A DNA stretch of 64,000 nt from Comamonas sp. (GTDB lineage Bacteria; Pseudomonadota; Gammaproteobacteria; Burkholderiales; Burkholderiaceae_C), in NCBI GenBank assembly GCA_021166775.1, contig JAJPEQ010000004.1, positions 310,001 to 374,000 of the forward strand. The letters run 5' to 3'. The notes below the pieces were generated by a model, which was not told the DNA's origin, did no database searches, and was given only the letters and a program-made list of their open reading frames with translations. Below are positions 38,230 to 46,244 of this stretch, piece by piece. The position numbers and the translations under genes were made by a program. Numbering within the stretch: the first letter of the stretch is position 1; every line of letters starts with the position of its first letter.

Positions 38230-38553
38230 ATGAAGAAGACGAACAAGTTCTCGACCGAGGTGCGTGAGCGCGCAGTGAGAATGGTGCAGGAGCAGCGCGG
38301 GGAGTACCCATCCCTGTGGGCTGCCATCGAATCCATTGCCCCCAAGATTGGCTGCGTGCCGCAGACCCTGAACGAGTGGGTCAAGCGTGCCGAAGTCGAT
38401 GCAGGCACGCGAGAAGGCGTCACCACAGCCGAAGCCCAGCGGGTCAAGGAGCTGGAGCGCGAGGTCAAAGAATTGCGCCGAGCCAACGAGATTTTGAAGC
38501 TGGCCAGCGCGTTTTTCGCCCAGGCGGAGCTCGACCGCCGGCTCAAGTCTTGA
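38230..38553 (+). CDS. IS3-family transposase OrfA
   Basis: 107-residue helix-turn-helix protein ([31 protein letters not shown]) with a C-terminal leucine-zipper-like helix ([20 protein letters not shown]), standard for OrfA of the IS3 group. It would bind the IS ends and, through a -1 frameshift near its 3' end (GCG TTT TTC run around 38509-38517), yield the OrfAB transposase. The stop at 38551-38553 overlaps the orfB frame. Confidence 0.93.
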   Translation: MKKTNKFSTEVRERAVRMVQEQRGEYPSLWAAIESIAPKIGCVPQTLNEWVKRAEVDAGTREGVTTAEAQRVKELEREVKELRRANEILKLASAFFAQAELDRRLKS

Positions 38554-39461
38554 GGGCCTTTATCGACCAGCAGCGCAATGCTTTCGGGGTCGAGCCGCTC
38601 TGCAAGGTCTTGCAGGTTGCCCCGTCAGCGTATCGGCGCCACGCCGCGCTGGTGCGCGAGCCTCACAAACGCTGCGCCAGAGCGAAACGCGACGAATTGC
38701 TGATGCCGCAGATTCAACGAGTCTGGCAGGCCAACATGCAGGTTTATGGCGCCGACAAGGTATGGCGACAACTAGCGCGCGAAGGCGTGACCGTGGCCCG
38801 CTGCACGGTAGAGCGTCTGATGCGCAGCATGGGCCTGCGCGGTGTGATGCGTGGAAGGGTGGTGCGCACTACGGTCGGCGATGCAAGAGCGCTATGCCCG
38901 CTGGACCGGGTCAACCGGCAGTTCCGGGCCGAGAGGCCGAACCAGTTGTGGGTGAGCGACTTCACTTACGTTTCGACTTGGCAAGGCTGGCTGTACGTAG
39001 CCTTCGTCATCGACGTGTTTGCCAGGCGCATCGTTGGGTGGCGGGTGAGCAGTTCAATGCGCACGGACTTTGTTCTCGACGCCCTGGAGCAAGCCCTCTA
39101 TGCCCGTCAGCCTGAGCGCGATGGCAGTTTGGTTTGTCACTCCGATAGAGGCTCGCAATACGTCAGCATTCGCTACACCGAGCGACTGGCGGAAGCTGGC
39201 ATCGAGCCTTCGGTAGGCAGCAAGGGCGACAGCTACGACAACGCCCTGGCCGAGACCATCAACGGCCTGTACAAGGCCGAACTGATTCACCGCCGGGCTC
39301 CATGGAAAACCAAAGAAGCAGTCGAGTTCGCCACGCTCGAATGGGTATCGTGGTTCAACCACCATCGCCTGCTCGAGCCCATCGGGTACATCCCGCCTGC
39401 CGAGGCTGAGGCAAACTACTATCGGCAACTTGCCAATCAGGCCACTGCTGTGGTGACCTGA
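38550..39461 (+). CDS. IS3-family transposase OrfB (DDE integrase domain)
   Basis: About 303 residues in the -1 frame relative to orfA, normally produced as an OrfAB fusion; the TTG at 38550 is a formal start only. The rve integrase core has the DDE residues in [17 protein letters not shown] and [12 protein letters not shown], all intact, so the element may be active. HTH_21-like sequence ([18 protein letters not shown]) precedes the core. Confidence 0.93.
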   Translation: MRAFIDQQRNAFGVEPLCKVLQVAPSAYRRHAALVREPHKRCARAKRDELLMPQIQRVWQANMQVYGADKVWRQLAREGVTVARCTVERLMRSMGLRGVMRGRVVRTTVGDARALCPLDRVNRQFRAERPNQLWVSDFTYVSTWQGWLYVAFVIDVFARRIVGWRVSSSMRTDFVLDALEQALYARQPERDGSLVCHSDRGSQYVSIRYTERLAEAGIEPSVGSKGDSYDNALAETINGLYKAELIHRRAPWKTKEAVEFATLEWVSWFNHHRLLEPIGYIPPAEAEANYYRQLANQATAVVT

Positions 39462-39500
39462 CTTAAACCAAACAGCCTCCTTGAAACCCGGGGCGGTTCA

Positions 39501-39753
39501 AACGGAGTTGTTTGCCATCTTCAGCTCTGGACCATGGCGCCTTTCTGAACGGAAGACCAGATTAGATAAGTTGCCCAATAGGCTCAAGGTACATGGGCTC
39601 TTGGTCCACGGGGAACGAGCGCGGCTGACTAAGGGCTACCGGAACAGGTTGCGTGCCTATGACCATTTGGAGAGGACGAAGGGTGAAGATGTCGAAGACG
39701 CCGATGTCATTCGAGGCCACCTGAGCTACGGGAAGTTTGTCGAGTCGCTCTGA
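39501..39753 (+). pseudogene. 3' fragment of an unknown gene cut by the IS element
   Basis: Directly after the IS right end an open frame of 80-odd codons (ELFAIFSSGPWRLSERKTRL ... RGHLSYGKFVESL) runs to a TGA at 39751-39753. It has no start codon of its own with a ribosome site, so it looks like the C-terminal end of a truncated, charged, soluble protein. I do not recognise the family. It is not in an obvious continuation of the broken gene left of the IS. Confidence 0.5.
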
Positions 39754-39914
39754 GATGTGTGCACGATGCGCTGGTTTGCGGGCTCGAACATTTGATTGAC
39801 CGGATTGTGGCGGTCAGCGTGAATTTGTCTGCGGCTGCCGAGGGACTGGAAACGATGCAACGCAGGCGTTCGCCGATGCTGCTCGAACGGCAGCAGTGGG
39901 TCGGAATCCGCCAT
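39726..39914 (-). CDS. Possible small ORF with a good ribosome site, function unknown
   Basis: 62-codon frame starting MADSDPLLPFEQHRRTPALH, preceded by AGGAG (39920-39924 as CTCCT on the plus strand) at ideal spacing. The 3' end runs into the opposite-strand gene fragment, and the C-terminal part looks random. It may be the start of a gene whose remainder was lost when the patch rearranged. Coding is doubtful. Confidence 0.25.
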   Translation of the reverse strand: MADSDPLLPFEQHRRTPALHRFQSLGSRRQIHADRHNPVNQMFEPANQRIVHTSQSDSTNFP

Positions 39915-39971
39915 TGCAATCTCCTATTTACTACGGAGCGCAGATAACTCGGCAGAACCATCGCTGCATCG

Positions 39972-41369
39972 TCACGCATGCTCCGCCGCAGAGGACAGCC
40001 GCCACGCATGCTCCGCGCAAACCGCCCGAAACCCCGCGCTGATGCACCCATCCCCCGCCGCCGCCTGCCAGAAATCGCGCGCCACCTCCCACGCCGCATG
40101 CCACACCGCCCGTTGCTGTGGCAGCGGCAGAGGCGGCTCGAACGCCCGCACCGGCACCTCGCCGCCCGGCAGCGGCGCGTGCAGCATGGGCAGCATGTCG
40201 TAGGCCGGGGCCAGCGTCAGGTGGCCCTGCACGGGGCGCAGGGCGAGGTTGCCCAAGTGCATGTCGGTGTTGGCGATCAGGCGGCCGAACCACCACAGGT
40301 GGGCGATGCGCTGGGCGTCCTCCGGCGCCAGCCAATCTTGCGCCACAAGGCGCGCGGCCAGCACTGTCCAGTCGCGCGAGGCGTCGCCCAGCACGGCGGC
40401 GTTGGCGGTTTCCATGCTGCACAGCGGGCTGCGGCCGTGTTCGCCGTGGCGATCGAACCGCTCTACCTCCAGAAAGGTGCGCCCGCCGTGCTGCAGGATG
40501 CGGCTGGTGGCTACCTGCACACCGGGCAGGCGCGCGGCGTGCTCCAGCGCCAGGTGTTCGCACACCAGCAGGTCCGACCAGCGCTGCACGGTGGGCGATG
40601 CGGCGTTGGCGCCCGAGAACTTGACCAGCACGTGCGGCGTGCCGCTGGCCGTGCCGGGGGGCGGGCTGCGGCGCGCGGCGAACTTGGGGAATTCACCCGC
40701 CGCGCTGGAACCCGGTACGCCGCTGGCAACGGCCTCATCGGCCAGTCGGGCGTAGGCGGCGGCGGTGGCTTCGGGGGCGATCGGCGGGGGCAGCGCTTGA
40801 CGCTGGGCCTGCCACAGCGCATAGGCATCGTCGCCGACGATCCAGTTGCCGCTGGTGTCGCTGCCGCGCAGCGAGAGGACGTGCAGCACGTCGTCATCGC
40901 TCCAGGCCTGCGGATCGGGCGCCACGCCCAAGGCACGGTGTTCGGCGCGGGCGAACAGGCGACCCATGTAGCCCTGCGGACGCATGTCGTACAGCGGATA
41001 GGGCAGGCCGGGCCACCAGCCGTCGCGCGCCTCGTCGGGCACGGGCCAGCCGCTACGGGTCAACGGCATCCAGCAGCCGTCGCCTTGCAGCGGGGCCAGC
41101 GGCGCCAGCAGTTCGGCCTGGCCTTCGGGGGTGATGGCGTACACCGGCAGGTCGGCCAGCAGGCCCCGGCCCGCATGCAGCGGGCGGCGCAGCGCGTAGC
41201 GCGCGCGCCGGGCCTTGCCTGCGCCCACCAGCTCACCGGGCGGCAGGCGCCGCAGCAGGCGGTGCAGCGTGGGCACGCTCACGCCCAGCGCGCCGGCCAG
41301 GTCGGCGGCGGCAGCCGGGGCGCGCACGGCGAGGGCGGTACGCAGTCGGTGGAGGTCGTCTGCAGGCAT
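39972..41369 (-). CDS. yjjJ: HipA-like kinase with N-terminal winged helix, YjjJ type
   Basis: 465-residue protein. Residues about 8-65 form a winged helix (AADLAGALGVSVPTLHRLLR), and the rest is a HipA-like Ser/Thr kinase. Catalytic-loop residues are seen in LIANTDMHLGNLAL, and the metal-binding Asp in APAYDMLPML. E. coli YjjJ has the same fusion of a DNA-binding module and kinase, while classical HipA needs a separate HipB antitoxin. No hipB-like gene is adjacent, so the built-in winged helix may repress its own promoter, where three AATCTTCTCA repeats lie. Growth-arrest activity is inferred only. Confidence 0.85.
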   Translation of the reverse strand: MPADDLHRLRTALAVRAPAAAADLAGALGVSVPTLHRLLRRLPPGELVGAGKARRARYALRRPLHAGRGLLADLPVYAITPEGQAELLAPLAPLQGDGCWMPLTRSGWPVPDEARDGWWPGLPYPLYDMRPQGYMGRLFARAEHRALGVAPDPQAWSDDDVLHVLSLRGSDTSGNWIVGDDAYALWQAQRQALPPPIAPEATAAAYARLADEAVASGVPGSSAAGEFPKFAARRSPPPGTASGTPHVLVKFSGANAASPTVQRWSDLLVCEHLALEHAARLPGVQVATSRILQHGGRTFLEVERFDRHGEHGRSPLCSMETANAAVLGDASRDWTVLAARLVAQDWLAPEDAQRIAHLWWFGRLIANTDMHLGNLALRPVQGHLTLAPAYDMLPMLHAPLPGGEVPVRAFEPPLPLPQQRAVWHAAWEVARDFWQAAAGDGCISAGFRAVCAEHAWRLSSAAEHA

Positions 41370-41370
41370 G

Positions 41371-41459
41371 AATGAGAAGATTGTTGAGAAGATTTATAAC
41401 TTGAAAATTATGATGAATCAATCACTTGTTCACGATAAAACGTGAGTAATGAGAAGATT
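41371..41459 (-). promoter_or_regulatory. Promoter and repeated operator-like sites of the yjjJ gene
   Basis: On the minus strand TTGATT (41416-41421), a 17-nt spacer and TATAAA (41393-41398) form a good sigma-70 promoter. Three copies of AATCTTCTC flank it (complement GAGAAGATT at 41451-41459, 41386-41394 and 41374-41382); two lie between the -10 box and the ATG, 12 bp apart. An inverted repeat TCACG-6 nt-CGTGA is centred at about 41438. No Shine-Dalgarno is present. The layout suggests autoregulation. Confidence 0.65.
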
Positions 41460-41542
41460 CATGGAAGATGTGCTAGGCATGGGCTACGCTGCCCCGCCAT
41501 GCTCCATGGGTGTGGCACAGTGGCTGCCTGCCCGCTTGCTCG

Positions 41543-43306
41543 TCAGGCGGCCACGCCCGCCTGCCGCAGGCACCACGCCTCGAAGTCCTGCAGCGCCAGC
41601 GGCCTGCTGTAGTAATAGCCCTGATAGGTGGTGCAGCCCATGGCCGCGAGCAGGTCGCGCTGCCCGGCGGTTTCCACGCCTTCGGCAATCACCGTCAGGC
41701 CCAGGCCCCGGGCCAGCGCGGCGATCGAGCGGGCGATGGTGGCATCGTTGCCGTCCGTTTCCAGGTCGCGCACGAAGCCCTGGTCGATCTTGAGCTGCTG
41801 CAGCGGCAGGCGCTTGAGGTAGGCCAGCGATGAATAGCCGGTGCCGAAGTCGTCGAGCGAGAACTGGACGCCATGCGCCTGCAGCGCGCTCATCGTGGCG
41901 ATCACCGCTTCGGCGTTCTGCACCAGCAGGCTCTCGGTCAGTTCCAGCTTCAGACGCCCGGGCGGCGCGCCTGTGCTCGCCAGCAGCTCCAGCACCTGCT
42001 GCGTGAAGCCTGGCTCCAGGAACTGCGCCGCGCTCACGTTCACGGCCAGCACCAGGTGGGCGAACGCCGGCCGGCCTTTCCAGGCGGCCAGTTGCTCGCA
42101 GGCGGTCTGCAGCACCCAGCGGCCCAGCGCTGCGATGAGCCCCGTCTCCTCGGCCAGGGCGATGAAGCGGCCCGGCGCGATCAGGCCCTGCCGCGGATGC
42201 TGCCAGCGCACCAGCGCTTCGGCGCCGACGACCGCGAGTTGCCCCTCCTGCCCCGTGACCTGGGGCTGGTAGTGCAGGCGCAGCTGGCCGGCGGCGATGC
42301 CCGCGCGCAGCTCGCGTTCTATGCGCATGCGCTCGCTCACGGCTTGTTCGAGCTGGCTGTCGAAGAAGTGCAGGCTGCCCCGGCTGTTGTGCTTGGCATC
42401 GTACATCGCCAGTTCCGCCTGCTTGAGCAGGGCGTTGGCGTCGAGCTGCTCGTCGGCGAAGAGCACCACGCCCATGCTGGCGCTGCCCTGGTAGTCGGTG
42501 CCGCCGATGTGGCAGGGCTCGGCCAGCGTCTGCAGGATGCGCGTGCCCATGGCCTCGGTCTGCGCGGCTGCCTGGTCACGCCGGTCGCTGGTGGGGTGCA
42601 GCACGATGGCGAATTCATCCCCGCCGGGGCGCGCCACCGTGTCGCTGGCGCGCACGCAGGCGCAGATGCGCTGGCCCGCCAGGCGCAGCAGCGCATCTCC
42701 CTGGGGGTAGCCCAGGCTGTCGTTGAGCGATCGGAAGTCGTCCCAGTCGAGCAGCAGCAGCGCGGCGTATTCGCCGCTGCTGCCTGCCTGCCTGGTGGCT
42801 TCGCTCAGGCGCTCATGCAGCAGGGCGCGGTTGGCCAGGCCGGTGATGACGTCGTGAAACGCCAGCCGCTCGATTTCTTCCCTGGCGCGCTGGCGCTCCG
42901 CCAGATCGGTGTAGCAGGCGATCATGTGGGTCACGGTGCCCGACGCATCGGGCACGGCCGTGATGGTCATCCACTTGGGGAAGACGTCGCCGCTCTTGCG
43001 CCGGTCCCAGACCTCGCCCGACCACTGGCCCGTGCGCTGGATGGTCTCGACCATGGTGGCGTAAAACGCCGCGTCGTGGTGATTGGAGCGAAACATCTTG
43101 GGCGTGTTGCCCAGCATTTCCTCGGGGCGGTAGCCCATGATGTCGCAGAACGCCTGGTTCACGCGCAGGATGTGCGCGCGCGCGTCGGTCACCATCACGG
43201 GCTGCGTGGTGCGAAAGATGGCCTCGGCCACGCGCTGCTCGTCTTCCAGCACGCGCAGGCGCGCCTGCGCCTCGGCCAGTGTCTGGCTGTCGAAGGGGTT
43301 GGGCAT
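41543..43306 (-). CDS. PAS-GGDEF-EAL c-di-GMP protein with intact motifs
   Basis: 587-residue soluble protein: one PAS domain (about 22-140, VMVTDARAHILRVNQAFCDIMGY), GGDEF (about 150-310) with the full GGDEF motif in VARPGGDEFAIVL, and EAL (about 335-575) with EALVRW, LELTESLL, DDFGTGYSSL, KIDQGFV and EGVET. Both cyclase and phosphodiesterase could be active. It follows the split-barrel-like gene by 16 nt on the same strand, so the two are probably one transcript. It is very similar in its EAL part to the other two EAL proteins in this window. Confidence 0.9.
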   Translation of the reverse strand: MPNPFDSQTLAEAQARLRVLEDEQRVAEAIFRTTQPVMVTDARAHILRVNQAFCDIMGYRPEEMLGNTPKMFRSNHHDAAFYATMVETIQRTGQWSGEVWDRRKSGDVFPKWMTITAVPDASGTVTHMIACYTDLAERQRAREEIERLAFHDVITGLANRALLHERLSEATRQAGSSGEYAALLLLDWDDFRSLNDSLGYPQGDALLRLAGQRICACVRASDTVARPGGDEFAIVLHPTSDRRDQAAAQTEAMGTRILQTLAEPCHIGGTDYQGSASMGVVLFADEQLDANALLKQAELAMYDAKHNSRGSLHFFDSQLEQAVSERMRIERELRAGIAAGQLRLHYQPQVTGQEGQLAVVGAEALVRWQHPRQGLIAPGRFIALAEETGLIAALGRWVLQTACEQLAAWKGRPAFAHLVLAVNVSAAQFLEPGFTQQVLELLASTGAPPGRLKLELTESLLVQNAEAVIATMSALQAHGVQFSLDDFGTGYSSLAYLKRLPLQQLKIDQGFVRDLETDGNDATIARSIAALARGLGLTVIAEGVETAGQRDLLAAMGCTTYQGYYYSRPLALQDFEAWCLRQAGVAA

Positions 43307-43322
43307 GGCGGGTGCGTGGGTT

Positions 43323-44141
43323 TCAGGGCAGCGGGCGCGGCTCGCCCGCCATCACCACCGCCCGGCGCGGCAGGTGCAGCATGGTCAGGCCGTCGAGCAT
43401 GAAGAAGCCCGCCTCCCACGGGTTCTTGAGGATGAAGGCGGTGCGCACTTCTTCATAGAGCGCCGTGCCCTTGGGGATTTCGTGTGCCACGGACTCCATG
43501 ATGGTGTAGTTCCAGTGGATGGCCTCGTCGAACGTGAACTTGGCGCGTTCGTCGATGACGAAGAAGCACCGCGGCTCGCGCTGCAGCACCGAGAGCTTGA
43601 AGGTGCCGGGCTCGATGATGAGAAAGACGTCGTCGTCCTCGCTCGTGAGAAAGGCGAGCACCGTGGTGTGCGGCTGCCCGGGCGTGAGCGTGGTGAGCAC
43701 GCCGACCTTGTTCTGGTGGTCCCTTTCCTCGGGCGGCGCCATCCGCGCCAGCGCGGTGACCGGCAGCGGGCGTTGCGGGCGGGCATCGGGCGGGTAGTCG
43801 TAGCCCGGCGCGCGGATGTTTTCGACGAGCGTGAGCCCGTGCACGAGCTGGCATTCGAGCGGGTCTATCGTCACCCAGTTCTCGTCGATGTCCGAGATGC
43901 GTCCCTTGAAGGACGCGCGGTACACGCGCAGCTCGGCGTCGAGCTCGTCCACGCCGGTGCGGTTGTCCAGATGCAGCGTGACGAGCGAGCCCATGGCCAG
44001 CGCATGGCCGCGCGGAATGAAGAACCTGATCTGGTTGTTGCGCCGCAGGTAAACCACGCCGATGTGGTGCACGATGCCGCTGGCCTGGTAGGACGCCAGG
44101 ATGCCCAGGAACTGTTCGCCGAGGTAGTCTTTCAAAGCCAT
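43323..44141 (-). CDS. Unknown cytoplasmic protein, C-terminal half resembles FMN-binding split barrel
   Basis: 272-residue soluble protein with no signal peptide. The N-terminal half (residues 1-110, IRFFIPRGHALAMGSLVTLH, YRASFKGRISDIDENWVTID) is beta-rich without a recognised motif; the RxxxR and DxSxxG of PilZ are absent. The C-terminal half (about 140-265, VGVLTTLTPGQPHTTVLAFL, LIIEPGTFKLSVLQREPRCF) resembles pyridoxamine-phosphate-oxidase-like split barrels. It precedes a GGDEF-EAL gene by 16 nt, so a role in that signalling pathway or in redox sensing is possible. Family assignment is tentative. Confidence 0.55.
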   Translation of the reverse strand: MALKDYLGEQFLGILASYQASGIVHHIGVVYLRRNNQIRFFIPRGHALAMGSLVTLHLDNRTGVDELDAELRVYRASFKGRISDIDENWVTIDPLECQLVHGLTLVENIRAPGYDYPPDARPQRPLPVTALARMAPPEERDHQNKVGVLTTLTPGQPHTTVLAFLTSEDDDVFLIIEPGTFKLSVLQREPRCFFVIDERAKFTFDEAIHWNYTIMESVAHEIPKGTALYEEVRTAFILKNPWEAGFFMLDGLTMLHLPRRAVVMAGEPRPLP

Positions 44142-44259
44142 GGGGCTGCGTCGATTGCGGTCTTCGATGCCTGCAAGAGGCGAAATGTTTCTCGCGCGCC
44201 ACGGGGCGGCGAGGCACCATGGTAACTACGATGGCCGCTGGCCGTATGAAAGGATGAGC

Positions 44260-44949
44260 ATGACCCGCCCCGCCGTGACGCTGAAGATCGATTTCGTCTC
44301 CGATGTGGTCTGCCCCTGGTGCGCCGTGGGCCTGCATGCGCTGGAGCGCGCGGCCAAGGCGGTCGGGGACGAGGTGCGGCTGGACTGGCATTTCCAGCCG
44401 TTCGAGCTCAACCCCGGCATGCCGCCCGAGGGGCAGGACATGCAGGAGCATCTGCACGAAAAATACGGCTCCACGCCCGAGCAGCTCGCGCACACACGCA
44501 CGGTGCTCGCCGAGCGCGGCGCGCAGGTGGGCTTCACCTTCAACCTGGACAAGCGCACGCGCACCTGGAACACCTTTGACGCGCACCGGCTGCTGCACTG
44601 GCTGGGCGAGGAGGGCGCGCCGGGCCAGCAGCGCGCGCTCAAGCATGCGCTGCTGGCGGCGTATTTCACCGAGGGGCTCAATCCGTCCGATCCTGCGGTG
44701 CTGCTGGAGGTCGTGGCCGCGCTCGGGCTGGATGTGGCGCGTGCCCGCGCGGTGCTGGAGGGCGGTGAATACGCCGGCGAGGTGCGTGAGCGCGAGCAGT
44801 TCTACCAGGGGCTGGGCATCCATTCGGTGCCCTCGGTCATCATCAACGACCGCCACCTGATCTCCGGCGGCCAGCCGGTGGAGGTGTTCGAGCGGGCGCT
44901 GCGCCAGATCGCGGGGCAGGTGCAGCCGGGCGCGCAGTCCGGTCAGTAA
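44260..44949 (+). CDS. FrnE/DsbA-family thioredoxin-fold oxidoreductase
   Basis: 229-residue cytoplasmic protein of the DsbA/2-hydroxychromene-2-carboxylate isomerase superfamily. The CPWC active-site motif is at residues 18-21 ([10 protein letters not shown]), the helical insertion contains [11 protein letters not shown], and [11 protein letters not shown] holds the cis-proline loop. FrnE relatives in Deinococcus are cytoplasmic disulphide isomerases in oxidative stress. Start at 44260 is preferred because AAAGGA lies 5 nt upstream; an in-frame ATG lies at 44254. It is divergent from the split-barrel gene and overlaps the convergent ruvC end by 7 nt. Confidence 0.87.
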   Translation: MTRPAVTLKIDFVSDVVCPWCAVGLHALERAAKAVGDEVRLDWHFQPFELNPGMPPEGQDMQEHLHEKYGSTPEQLAHTRTVLAERGAQVGFTFNLDKRTRTWNTFDAHRLLHWLGEEGAPGQQRALKHALLAAYFTEGLNPSDPAVLLEVVAALGLDVARARAVLEGGEYAGEVREREQFYQGLGIHSVPSVIINDRHLISGGQPVEVFERALRQIAGQVQPGAQSGQ

Positions 44950-45506
44950 CTGCGCCCGCCCTTGTACATCGCGTGCTGGCGCCGGTGCAGGGCGGCCACC
45001 TCGCTCACGCGCGCCATCGCGGCGCCCGCGTGCGCGTGGGTGATGGCCAGGCCCAGCGCGTCGGCGGCGTCGGTGCCGGGCAGGCCGGACAGTTGCAGCA
45101 GGCGGCGCACCATTTCCTGCACCTGCGACTTGGCGGCGCGCCCGTGGCCGACCACGGCCTTTTTCATCTGCAGCGCGGTGTATTCGGCCACCGATAAATT
45201 GGCATGCACCAGCGCCGTGAGCGCCGCGCCGCGCGCCTGGCCGAGCAGCAGCGTGGACTGCGGGTTGACGTTGACGAAGACGATTTCCACGGCGGCGCAG
45301 TCGGGCGCGTAGCGCTCGGCCACTTCCGAGATGCCGTCAAACAAGAGCTTGAGCCGCCCCGGCAGATCGCCCAGGGCCAGATCCGAGCCGCCGCGGCGCG
45401 TGGTGCGGATGGTGCCGCTGGCCACGTAGGCCAGGCGCGGGCCGCTGGCCTCGATCACGCCGAAGCCGGTGGTTTGCAGGCCGGGGTCGATGCCGAGGAT
45501 GCGCAT
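44943..45506 (-). CDS. ruvC: Crossover junction endodeoxyribonuclease RuvC
   Basis: 187-residue Holliday-junction resolvase. The RNase H-like catalytic acids are visible: Asp7 in [15 protein letters not shown], Glu in [14 protein letters not shown], and the C-terminal pair in [16 protein letters not shown]. It is the last gene of a run of closely packed genes, 3 nt after mtgA. ruvA and ruvB are not in the window, so the usual ruvCAB grouping is split. Confidence 0.96.
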   Translation of the reverse strand: MRILGIDPGLQTTGFGVIEASGPRLAYVASGTIRTTRRGGSDLALGDLPGRLKLLFDGISEVAERYAPDCAAVEIVFVNVNPQSTLLLGQARGAALTALVHANLSVAEYTALQMKKAVVGHGRAAKSQVQEMVRRLLQLSGLPGTDAADALGLAITHAHAGAAMARVSEVAALHRRQHAMYKGGRSY

Positions 45507-45509
45507 GGC

Positions 45510-46244
45510 CTATGGTAGTTGCGCCGAAGGCATGCGCCCGAGGATGGTGCGCGTGCGCCCGGCCAGGTAGGCGGAGTTGGGTGTTTTTTCGAAGCGCCGG
45601 GGTGCGGGCAGCATCACCGCAAGACGCGCGGCCTCGTAGGCGTTGAGCTCGCTGGCGCTCTTGTGCCAGTAGTGCCGGGCGGCGGCTTCGGCGCCCCAAA
45701 TGCCGTCGCCCCATTCGACGTTGTTCAGGTAGATCTCCAGGATGCGCTGCTTGCTCAAGAGCCATTCCAGCGCGTAGGCGAGCACCAGCTCCTGCCCCTT
45801 GCGCGCCAGCGTGCGCTCGCCCGAGAGCAGCAGGTTCTTGGCCAACTGCTGCGTGATGGTGGAGCCGCCGCGCAGGCGCACGGTGCGGGCGCGGCGGTTG
45901 GGGTGGCGCTGCTCGGCCGCCTCGGCCTTTTCGCGGGCGGCGGCGTTGCGCTCCCAGGCTCGTTCAATCGCGGTCCACTCGACGCCGTCGTGCTGCACGA
46001 AGCCATCGTCTTCGGACGCGATGACGGCACGCTTGAGATGGTTTGAAATTTGCGCGTACGGCAGCCATTGCTGGCGCCAGTGCAGCGGTTGGCCGCTTTT
46101 CAATTGCTCGGCGATGGCGCTGCGCTGAAAGCTGGTGGACTCGGGGTTGATGCGTGCCATGAGCGCGATGCGCAGCACGAAAAAGAGCTGCAGCGAGAGG
46201 GCCGCCAGCAGCACGAGCGCGAGCCAGCGCGTGAAGCCTTTCAT
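45510..46244 (-). CDS. mtgA: Monofunctional biosynthetic peptidoglycan transglycosylase
   Basis: 244-residue GT51 glycosyltransferase that polymerises lipid II into glycan strands without a transpeptidase domain. One N-terminal membrane helix (about 7-30) anchors it. The catalytic Glu78 is in IASEDDGFVQHDG; RGGSTITQQLAKNL and KQRILEIYLNNVEWG are the conserved later motifs. The start overlaps the aroE stop (ATGA). Pairing with aroE is common in beta-proteobacteria. Confidence 0.95.
   Translation of the reverse strand: MKGFTRWLALVLLAALSLQLFFVLRIALMARINPESTSFQRSAIAEQLKSGQPLHWRQQWLPYAQISNHLKRAVIASEDDGFVQHDGVEWTAIERAWERNAAAREKAEAAEQRHPNRRARTVRLRGGSTITQQLAKNLLLSGERTLARKGQELVLAYALEWLLSKQRILEIYLNNVEWGDGIWGAEAAARHYWHKSASELNAYEAARLAVMLPAPRRFEKTPNSAYLAGRTRTILGRMPSAQLP

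Larger units (their letters stand above)
38180..39500 (+). mobile_element. IS3-family insertion sequence (IS3 group), apparently complete
   Basis: 1321 bp bounded by imperfect terminal inverted repeats of about 27 bp: left end TGAATCGCCCCGGTTTTTGA, right end (complement) TGAACCGCCCCGGGTTTCAA, both continuing GGAGGCT. Two overlapping frames encode OrfA and OrfB in the -1 relation of IS3 elements. The 3-bp flanks differ (CAT on the left, AAC on the right), so there is no target duplication. The element sits between a decayed gene and a gene fragment. Confidence 0.93.

Noticed and set aside
38230-39461. Two independent genes rather than an IS3 orfA/orfB pair
   Set aside because: The -1 overlap, the leucine-zipper OrfA, the DDE core and the terminal inverted repeats fit one IS3 element.
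43323-44141. YcgR/PilZ flagellar brake protein
   Set aside because: Context next to a GGDEF-EAL gene suggested it, but the RxxxR and DxSxxG motifs of PilZ are absent.
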